Source: Lachnospiraceae bacterium (lineage in GTDB: Bacteria > Bacillota > Clostridia > Lachnospirales > Lachnospiraceae). Taken from it: a stretch of 64,000 bases of DNA. Position 1 is the stretch's first letter; the number at the start of each line of letters is the position of its first letter. A program made the translations under genes and the position numbers. The DNA is taken from positions 1-64,000 of the forward strand of contig JAQUUX010000002.1 in assembly GCA_028693705.1 (NCBI GenBank). The letters are read 5' to 3'. The notes under the pieces are model-generated. The model was not told where the DNA came from. It worked only from the letters and a program-made list of their open reading frames with translations, and did no database searches. This document shows positions 56,733-64,000 of this stretch, one piece after another.

Positions 56733-57779
56733 ATGAAATCAAAACATATGCTTAGTAATGCAGAAATAGCATCTTTCAGTGAGCAGGTAGCACTTTTATT
56801 TCACGCCGGTATTACGCCTACAGAGAGTATGCGTATCTTATTAGAGGATACGGACGATCATTTTGGAAAGGATGTCATTCAATCCATTCTGGATGTCTGT
56901 GAACAGGGTGAAAGTTTCTATAAGGCAATGTCTACTGCAGAAGTTTTCCCCAATTATGTGTTACACATGGTTTCTCTTGGCGAGGCATCCGGTAATCTGG
57001 ATGATGTCATGCAATCCCTTGCAGACTACTATGAGCATGAAAATCAGATCAATGAAAGTCTTAGAAGTGCGATCTCTTATCCTCTGGTGATGATCCTCAT
57101 GATGTTACTTGTCATTATCGTCCTGATCACAAAGGTTCTTCCTATTTTCAATCAGGTATTCGTACAATTAGGAAATGAAATGACGGGGCTGGCTGCTAAT
57201 ATGATGCAGCTTGGCAATATTCTAAAGCAGTATTCTATTGGATTTGCTGCCTTTCTGGTAATCCTCCTTATTACTTTCTTCTACTGCACCAAAACGATGC
57301 ACGGAAAAGAACTGGCACACCGTGCACTGGCTCACTTTGGTCCTATGAAATCCTTTTACCGTAATGTTGCCGCCGGTCGTTTTGCCAGTGGTATGGCGCT
57401 TGCCCTGAGCAGCGGTATGGATACTTACGAAAGTCTGGATCTGGTAGCTGAACTGGTAAATTATCAGGAAGTGCATGACAAGATTATGTCCTGTAAAAAA
57501 TCCATTGAAGACGGGGATAATTTTACGGAGTCTCTTCTAAAATGTGGCATTTTTAACAATTTGTATTCCCGTATGGTTGCCGTTGGTTTTAAGAGCGGTT
57601 CCATGGATAAGGTAATGTCCAGGATTGCTGCCGGATATGATAAGGAAACAGATCAGCGTATTCATTCCATTATTTCTGTTTTGGAACCTACCTTAGTTAT
57701 TGTTTTATCACTGATCGTTGGTTTGATCTTACTATCTGTTATATTGCCATTAATGGGTATCATGTCCAGTATTGGTTAG
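56733..57779 (+). CDS. Type II secretion/type IV pilus inner-membrane protein (GspF/PilC family)
   Basis: The 348-residue membrane protein has two T2SSF domains: one before the first helix (about 10-110; FSEQVALLFHAGITPTESM, LGEASGNLDDVMQ) and a second (about 205-315; FASGMALALSSGMDTYESLD, VGFKSGSMDKVMSRI), with membrane helices at about 110-135, 160-180 and 318-345. It is the platform on which pilin-like fibres assemble. GAGGAGG precedes the ATG. No GspE/PilB ATPase or prepilin peptidase is in the window. Confidence 0.92.
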   Translation: MKSKHMLSNAEIASFSEQVALLFHAGITPTESMRILLEDTDDHFGKDVIQSILDVCEQGESFYKAMSTAEVFPNYVLHMVSLGEASGNLDDVMQSLADYYEHENQINESLRSAISYPLVMILMMLLVIIVLITKVLPIFNQVFVQLGNEMTGLAANMMQLGNILKQYSIGFAAFLVILLITFFYCTKTMHGKELAHRALAHFGPMKSFYRNVAAGRFASGMALALSSGMDTYESLDLVAELVNYQEVHDKIMSCKKSIEDGDNFTESLLKCGIFNNLYSRMVAVGFKSGSMDKVMSRIAAGYDKETDQRIHSIISVLEPTLVIVLSLIVGLILLSVILPLMGIMSSIG

Positions 57780-57816
57780 CTGTGAATTCTTTATTTCCAC
57801 AGGATGGGAGTTATTT

Positions 57817-58164
57817 ATGAATTGTTTTGCACATCAAAAGTCAAAACTGCATATTTTATCGAAGATTAAGATTCCGGTAATTTTATTTCTGCTGTTGTTT
57901 ACATTCATCTGGCAGGGTATAGATTCCGTCAGTTCCACCAGTCTGGATAAACAGCAGGAAAGTCTGGAAACAGCCCTTAGTCGGGACATTGCCCAATGCT
58001 ATGCTGTAGAAGGTACTTATCCTCCCAGTCTGGAATATCTGCGAGAGCATTATGCATTAACCTATAATGACAAGCTTTTCTTTGTAGACTATCAGGCGCA
58101 GGGGGCTAATATTATGCCGGACGTGACTGTGATCAGGAAAGGCGGTGATCCAAGTGCACAATAA
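57817..58164 (+). CDS. Small single-span protein, pilin-like operon
   Basis: The 115-residue product has a basic N-terminus, one hydrophobic segment (about 18-33) and a soluble C-terminal domain with AQCYAVEGTYPPSLEYLREHY, a pattern common after the helix of type II pseudopilins. It lacks a clear prepilin cleavage site with Glu5. GGGAG precedes the ATG at 57817. Unnamed; minor-pilin-like is inferred from place and pattern. Confidence 0.75.
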   Translation: MNCFAHQKSKLHILSKIKIPVILFLLLFTFIWQGIDSVSSTSLDKQQESLETALSRDIAQCYAVEGTYPPSLEYLREHYALTYNDKLFFVDYQAQGANIMPDVTVIRKGGDPSAQ

Positions 58165-58660
58165 ACGTGAAAATTCTTATATGGTTGACGTGTTGTTTAT
58201 CCTGGTTTTATTTTTCACCTTTGCCTTCTCCTCTCTGCTGCTGGTCATCATCGGTGCTAATATCTACGAACATACTGTATCAGACATGTCTGTTAACTTT
58301 AACAGCCGTACTGCTTTTGCCTATGTCACAGAAAAAATCAGGCAGGGCGACCAGACTGGTGCCGTAGAAGTTGGAACCTTAGACGGACAGGATGCTTTGC
58401 AGATACGAGAAGAAATAAACGGTGATTCTTACACAACATCCATTTATTTCCATGAGGGTAATCTGATGGAATTATTTTCCAGATCAGATGCTGATCTTTC
58501 TGCTTCTGCCGGTCAGAAGATCATGAAATGCAATGATTTTCAGGTAGAATCTGTTTCAGACCATCTGTATCGTATCCGATTAACGACAGAAGACTCCAAG
58601 GAGATGTCACTATTTGTCAGCACCCATTCTGCACCGGTGGAAACCGCCCCTGCTAACTAA
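58145..58660 (+). CDS. DUF4860-type membrane protein
   Basis: The 171-residue product has an N-terminal membrane segment (VDVLFILVLFFTFAFSSLLLVIIGA, about 14-38) and an exported domain with TAFAYVTEKIRQGDQTGAVEV and IYFHEGNLMELF. The pattern matches DUF4860 proteins that occur in Lachnospiraceae pilus-like clusters. It starts with GTG at 58145 after AAAGG and overlaps the previous gene by 20 bases. Confidence 0.8.
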   Translation: MIQVHNKRENSYMVDVLFILVLFFTFAFSSLLLVIIGANIYEHTVSDMSVNFNSRTAFAYVTEKIRQGDQTGAVEVGTLDGQDALQIREEINGDSYTTSIYFHEGNLMELFSRSDADLSASAGQKIMKCNDFQVESVSDHLYRIRLTTEDSKEMSLFVSTHSAPVETAPAN

Positions 58661-58683
58661 AGAAAAGGACTCAGGTATTTATT

Positions 58684-59139
58684 ATGAAGCATTCCAAATC
58701 AAGCCTTTTTTTGATGGAAATGATTATCAGCATAATGTTTTTCTCCCTTGCCAGTGCCGCATGCATTCAGCTTTTCGTCAAGGCTCATTTTCTGGATAAG
58801 GACAGTATCGCCCAAAATAATGCCGTAGTTCAGGCGCAAAATCTCGCAGAAGGTTTTGGGGGCTGTGATGGTGACCTGGCTACGATGAAAAGTCTGTTTC
58901 CCTCCGATGCAATTACACCCACTGATCATGAGCTTTTCATCTATTTTGATGCTGAATGGAAATATATCGATGCTGAAGATGCAGTTTATTGTGCTGCATT
59001 GTCGATTACCGGCGAACGTTCTCCCGGTTCCATGCTCCATGGTCATATTGCAGTAACAGAGCTGGACGCTCCAGATTCCGATCCTATTTATACACTGGAC
59101 TTGGATCAATATTTTCCGGAAAGGAGTGCTGCTAAATGA
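58684..59139 (+). CDS. Type IV pilin-like protein
   Basis: The 151-residue product has a short basic N-terminus, a hydrophobic helix (LFLMEMIISIMFFSLASAACIQLFV, about 8-33) of pilin type with a Glu at position 12, and a soluble acidic domain. The Glu after a short basic leader resembles class III signal peptides, though the processing Gly is replaced by Leu or Met. Function in fibre assembly is inferred. Confidence 0.75.
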   Translation: MKHSKSSLFLMEMIISIMFFSLASAACIQLFVKAHFLDKDSIAQNNAVVQAQNLAEGFGGCDGDLATMKSLFPSDAITPTDHELFIYFDAEWKYIDAEDAVYCAALSITGERSPGSMLHGHIAVTELDAPDSDPIYTLDLDQYFPERSAAK

Positions 59140-59576
59140 ACAATAAACGACGTACCGATTTTGGCGTTAATACAGGTTCTGCCTCTTTGCTGATGATCTT
59201 CGTTGTCCTTTGTCTGGTATCCTTCGCCGCGCTTAGCATTGTCAGTGCCAATGCAGATTATAAATTAAACCAAAAGGTTGCGGATCGTACTACAGCTTAT
59301 TATAGTGCCTGTAACGAGACCGAAACTGCTATTGCAGATATTGATAAGACATTGAAAACCACTTATGAAACGGTTTCTACCAGACATGAATACTTTGATC
59401 TGGTAGGACATGATATTCACTATGCCATTCCGATCTCTGACCTGCAGACTTTGAAAATCACACTGAATGTCCTATATCCCAGTGCTCCGGATCAGCCTTT
59501 TTATGAGATTACCAGTTGGGAAGTAAAGACTACCGGAGATCTGGAATACGATAGTTCTTTACCCGTTCCAAAATAG
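59136..59576 (+). CDS. Small single-span exported protein, end of pilin-like operon
   Basis: The 146-residue product has a short basic head (NNKRRTDFG), a hydrophobic helix (about 16-38) and an exported domain with YYSACNETETAIADIDKTL. It overlaps the gene before by 4 bases (ATGA) and has GGAAAGGAG upstream. No family was named; it resembles minor pseudopilins in layout. A strong terminator ends the operon. Confidence 0.75.
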   Translation: MNNKRRTDFGVNTGSASLLMIFVVLCLVSFAALSIVSANADYKLNQKVADRTTAYYSACNETETAIADIDKTLKTTYETVSTRHEYFDLVGHDIHYAIPISDLQTLKITLNVLYPSAPDQPFYEITSWEVKTTGDLEYDSSLPVPK

Positions 59577-59609
59577 AATTTCAAGCACAATACATAGTTT
59601 TCATACTGC

Positions 59610-59658
59610 AAAAAAGAACCGATGAACAACAGTTAACTGTCATCATCGGTTCTTTTTT
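59610..59658. terminator. Bidirectional terminator between pilin-like operon and rpoC
   Basis: AAAAAAGAACCGATGA and TCATCGGTTCTTTTTT form a 16-bp stem with a 17-base loop and T-runs on both strands. Confidence 0.93.
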
Positions 59659-59704
59659 ATTTCGATTTGGTATTTGATGCAATATTGCAATACCTTCTCA
59701 AATA

Positions 59705-62700
59705 TTATTCTTCAGTGGTTGTAACTTCTTCTGTAGCTTCGTCTTCAACAGCGATATCAATTGCATCAACTGTATCGTCCTCATCCATTCCGAAGTCATC
59801 AGACAATGTAAATTCATCGTCCAGACTCAAAGTAGCTTCCAGATTGTTATCTGTATTCAGTCTGGTACCACGATATCTCTTCATACCTGTTCCGGCCGGA
59901 ATCAGCTTACCAAGGATAACGTTTTCTTTCAGACCAATCAATGGATCAATCTTACCCTTAATAGCAGCTTCTGTCAGAACCTTTGTAGTCTCCTGGAAGG
60001 AAGCAGCTGACATGAAGGAGTTAGTTGCAAGAGCTGCCTTGGTAATACCAAGCATTACCCGCTTACCTTCTGCAGGTCTCTTACCTTCTTCAACCAGTTT
60101 CTCGTTGCTATCTTCGTAATCCAGAATTTCTACCAGAGATCCAGGTAAGAAATCGGTATCTCCTCTTTCTTCGATTCTGATTCTCTTAAGCATCTGACGA
60201 ACGATAACTTCGATATGCTTATCAGCGATATCAACACCCTGCAGACGATATACACGCTGTACTTCACGAAGCATGTAATCCTGAACCGCACGGATACCTT
60301 TGATCTTTAACAGATCATGAGGATTTACGGAACCTTCTGTCAGTTCTTCACCAGCCTCTAATTCCTGACCGTCCAGAACCTTGATACGGGAACCATAAGG
60401 GATCAGGTATGCTTTGCTTTCGCCTGTTTCGTTGTTGGTTACTACAACTTCACGTTTCTTCTTGGTATCACGGATTTCTACTTTACCGCCAAACTCTGCG
60501 ATAATAGCAAGACCCTTAGGCTTACGTGCTTCAAACAATTCCTCTACACGGGGAAGACCCTGTGTGATATCATCACCGGCAACACCACCGGTATGGAATG
60601 TACGCATGGTCAGCTGGGTACCAGGTTCACCGATGGACTGTGCAGCGATAATACCAACTGCTTCACCAACCTGAACGCCTTCACCTGTTGCCATATTAGC
60701 ACCGTAACATTTTGCACAGATACCGTTGTGGCATCTACAGGTCAGAATCGTACGAATCTTCACTGCTTCTACCGGCTCACCCTTTTCGTTTACACCAACA
60801 GTCATGATCTTAGCTGCACGACTAGGTGTAATCATATGGTTTGCCTTAACCAGAACGTTTCCGTCTTTATCTTTCATATCCTCACATGCATATCTGCCTG
60901 TGATACGATCCTGTAAACCTTCAATTGTTTCTCTACCATCTGTGAAAGCCTTAACAACCATGCCAGGGATCTTTCCAGTACCTTCGCAACAATCAATCTC
61001 ACGAATGATCAGTTCCTGTGATACATCGACCATACGACGGGTCAAGTATCCGGAATCGGCTGTACGAAGAGCGGTATCGGACAAACCTTTACGAGCTCCA
61101 TGAGCGGACATAAAGTATTCCAGTACATCCAGACCTTCACGAAAGTTTGACTTGATAGGCAACTCGATTGTTCTACCGGTTGTATCAGCCATCAAACCAC
61201 GCATACCTGCCAGCTGTTTGATCTGCTGGTTGGAACCACGGGCTCCGGAATCGGCCATCATGAAGATGTTATTATATTTATCCAGACCATCTAACAGGTC
61301 TTTGGTAACTCTTCCATCGATTTCATTCCAGGTCTCAACTACGGCTCTGTAACGTTCTTCATCTGTGATCAGACCACGTCTGAAGTTCTTGGTGATCTTA
61401 TCAACAGTGTCCTGTGCCTCTGCTAACAGTTCCGGCTTGCTGGCAGGAACGGTCATATCAGAAATGGAAACGGTCATGGCAGCCTTAGTAGAATAATGAT
61501 AACCAGTGGACTTGATCAGATCCAGTACTTCTGCTGTTTTAAATACACCATGTGTATTGATAACCTTCTCCAGGATCTGCTTTAGCTGCTTCTTAGCAAC
61601 CAGGAAGTCTACTTCCAGTTTTAAGAAGTTTTCAGGATCAGTTCTATCTACATAGCCTAAATCCTGTGGCAGTATCTCATTGAACAGAAAACGTCCAACT
61701 GTGGATTCTACGTTACCGGTGATTTCCTCACCTTTTTCATTCTTCTTGGTCACACGAATAGTTACACGGGAATGCAATGTGCAGACACCATTTTCGTATG
61801 CAAGAATTGCTTCATTTAAGTTCTTGAAGAACTTACCTTCACCAGGTGCACCAGGTCTTTCCTGTGTCAGATAATAGATACCCAGAACCATATCCTGTGA
61901 AGGAACGGCTACAGGACCACCATCTGATGGCTTTAACAGGTTGTTCGGAGATAACAGTAAGAAACGACATTCTGCCTGAGCTTCCTGTGTTAATGGAAGA
62001 TGGACAGCCATCTGATCTCCATCGAAATCGGCATTGAAAGCGGTACAAACCAAAGGATGCAGCTTAATAGCCTTACCTTCTACGAGGATAGGCTCAAATG
62101 CCTGGATACCTAATCTATGCAGTGTGGGGGCACGGTTTAACATAACCGGATGCTCCTTAATAACTTCTTCAAGTACATCCCAAACCTGGGTATCAAGTCT
62201 TTCTACTAATTTCTTAGCATTCTTGATATTCTGTGAGATGCCTCTGGCAACAAGCTCTTTCATAACGAAAGGCTTGAATAATTCGATTGCCATTTCCTTT
62301 GGCAGACCACACTGGTAAATCTTTAATTCCGGTCCTACAACGATAACGGAACGTCCTGAATAGTCAACACGCTTACCTAACAGGTTCTGACGGAAACGTC
62401 CGCCCTTACCTTTTAACATATCGGATAAGGATTTTAATGCTCTGTTACCTGGTCCTGTTACAGGACGGCCACGACGACCATTATCAATCAAAGCATCAAC
62501 AGCTTCCTGGAGCATTCTCTTCTCATTACGAACGATGATGTCAGGTGCACCCAGCTCTAACAGTCTCTTCAGACGGTTATTACGGTTGATGATTCTTCTG
62601 TATAAATCATTTAAATCAGATGTAGCAAATCGACCACCATCCAGCTGTACCATAGGACGTAAGTCCGGAGGGATAACCGGTACTGCATCCAGGATCATCC

Positions 62701-63397
62701 ATTCAGGTTTGTTGCCGGATTCACGGAAAGCTTCTACAACTTCCAGTCTTTTGATGATTCTGGCTTTTTTCTGACCAGAAGCATCTTCCAGATCAGCCTG
62801 CAGTGTCTGATGCTCTGCTTCCAGGTCAATACCTCTCAGCAACTCTTTTACAGCTTCAGCACCCATTCCTGCACGGAACTTATTACCATATTCATCTTTT
62901 GCATCCTGGTATTCCTTTTCAGATAATACCTGCTTGTATTCCAAATTGCTTTCGCCTGGATCCAATACAATATAAGATGCAAAGTACAGAACTCTCTCCA
63001 AAATTCTTGGAGAAAGATCCAGGATCAGACCCATACGGCTTGGAATTCCCTTAAAATACCAGATATGGGAAACCGGTGCAGCCAGTTCGATATGACCCAT
63101 ACGCTCTCTACGAACAGATGCTTTGGTTACTTCTACACCGCATCGATCGCAGACAACGCCTTTATATCTAATCTTCTTGTATTTACCACAATGACACTCC
63201 CAATCTTTACTGGGTCCAAAGATCTTTTCACAGAAAAGACCATCTTTCTCAGGTTTAAGAGTTCTATAGTTAATGGTTTCCGGCTTTAATACTTCTCCGT
63301 GGGACCATTCTCTGATTTTCTCAGGTGACGCAAGACCAATTTTGATTGCATCAAATGTCATTGGCTGATACGTTTGTTCTTGTTTTGTTTCGGACAT
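59705..63397 (-). CDS. rpoC: RNA polymerase beta' subunit
   Basis: Beta' (1230 residues) carries the active-site Mg ligands [12 protein letters not shown]. The N-terminal zinc site [20 protein letters not shown] and the second, [13 protein letters not shown], are both complete, as are bridge-helix and trigger-loop regions ([26 protein letters not shown]). The C-terminal acidic tail ends in a Thr/Glu run. It lies 53 bases after rpoB. Confidence 0.99.
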   Translation of the reverse strand: MSETKQEQTYQPMTFDAIKIGLASPEKIREWSHGEVLKPETINYRTLKPEKDGLFCEKIFGPSKDWECHCGKYKKIRYKGVVCDRCGVEVTKASVRRERMGHIELAAPVSHIWYFKGIPSRMGLILDLSPRILERVLYFASYIVLDPGESNLEYKQVLSEKEYQDAKDEYGNKFRAGMGAEAVKELLRGIDLEAEHQTLQADLEDASGQKKARIIKRLEVVEAFRESGNKPEWMILDAVPVIPPDLRPMVQLDGGRFATSDLNDLYRRIINRNNRLKRLLELGAPDIIVRNEKRMLQEAVDALIDNGRRGRPVTGPGNRALKSLSDMLKGKGGRFRQNLLGKRVDYSGRSVIVVGPELKIYQCGLPKEMAIELFKPFVMKELVARGISQNIKNAKKLVERLDTQVWDVLEEVIKEHPVMLNRAPTLHRLGIQAFEPILVEGKAIKLHPLVCTAFNADFDGDQMAVHLPLTQEAQAECRFLLLSPNNLLKPSDGGPVAVPSQDMVLGIYYLTQERPGAPGEGKFFKNLNEAILAYENGVCTLHSRVTIRVTKKNEKGEEITGNVESTVGRFLFNEILPQDLGYVDRTDPENFLKLEVDFLVAKKQLKQILEKVINTHGVFKTAEVLDLIKSTGYHYSTKAAMTVSISDMTVPASKPELLAEAQDTVDKITKNFRRGLITDEERYRAVVETWNEIDGRVTKDLLDGLDKYNNIFMMADSGARGSNQQIKQLAGMRGLMADTTGRTIELPIKSNFREGLDVLEYFMSAHGARKGLSDTALRTADSGYLTRRMVDVSQELIIREIDCCEGTGKIPGMVVKAFTDGRETIEGLQDRITGRYACEDMKDKDGNVLVKANHMITPSRAAKIMTVGVNEKGEPVEAVKIRTILTCRCHNGICAKCYGANMATGEGVQVGEAVGIIAAQSIGEPGTQLTMRTFHTGGVAGDDITQGLPRVEELFEARKPKGLAIIAEFGGKVEIRDTKKKREVVVTNNETGESKAYLIPYGSRIKVLDGQELEAGEELTEGSVNPHDLLKIKGIRAVQDYMLREVQRVYRLQGVDIADKHIEVIVRQMLKRIRIEERGDTDFLPGSLVEILDYEDSNEKLVEEGKRPAEGKRVMLGITKAALATNSFMSAASFQETTKVLTEAAIKGKIDPLIGLKENVILGKLIPAGTGMKRYRGTRLNTDNNLEATLSLDDEFTLSDDFGMDEDDTVDAIDIAVEDEATEEVTTTEE

Positions 63398-63450
63398 TTT
63401 GGCACTCCTTCCAATTTTAGTAATGCACTTCTAACCTATCGATGGTTTAG

Positions 63451-64000
<550 letters not shown>

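Overview
The window looks like a chromosomal segment of a low-GC Firmicute in class Clostridia, most likely family Lachnospiraceae. The grounds are the ribosomal gene order, the zinc-type S14 and L36, a KOW-domain gene beside infA, an L17 with a long insertion, an EF-G of the clostridial type, CIRCE heat-shock control and AGGAGG-type ribosome binding sites. Genus cannot be fixed from sequence alone. No tRNA, rRNA or CRISPR array was seen.

The backbone is the ribosomal supercluster, read right to left on the minus strand: rpoB (partial)-rpoC; rpsL-rpsG-fusA-tuf; the S10 operon (rpsJ to rpmC/rpsQ); the spc operon (rplN to secY); adk-map-KOW gene-infA-rpmJ-rpsM-rpsK-rpsD-rpoA-rplQ; then ecfA1-ecfA2-ecfT-truA-rplM-rpsI. 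Good sigma-A type promoters can be read upstream of rplM, rpsJ, tuf and rpsL.

This backbone is broken at operon borders by accessory DNA. (1) 16.9-18.5 kb, between rplQ and ecfA1: a D-Ala-D-Ala carboxypeptidase-like gene plus a 625-bp structured element. (2) 35.4-46.2 kb, between the S10 and str operons: a sodium/proline symporter, a methyltransferase, a second copy of the structured element, EamA, MATE and YitT membrane proteins, and three decayed genes (rubrerythrin, a flavin reductase, a GNAT acetyltransferase). (3) 50.9-59.6 kb, between rpsL and rpoC: two surface proteins with a shared cell-wall sorting tail, a transglutaminase-type lipoprotein and a five-gene pilus/secretion-like operon. 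The left 12 kb holds redox, stress, peptidase, lipase and surface genes and a fourth pseudogene, a large hybrid histidine kinase.

The most unusual feature is the pair of about 615-bp elements (17853-18477 and 38874-39484). Each folds into two tandem long hairpins whose ends carry AACTGYAG and its complement. The copies share one 178-bp identical hairpin arm and differ elsewhere by paired, compensatory changes that keep the stems. Both sit exactly between the stop codons of convergent genes. This fits a mobile or domesticated structured RNA/DNA element that I cannot assign to a known family. A different long imperfect palindrome lies just upstream of the S10 promoter. Other items of note are paired TGTGACC tandem boxes upstream of both surface genes, a possible attenuator between secY and adk, and a cluster of nonsense-bearing pseudogenes among otherwise intact genes.
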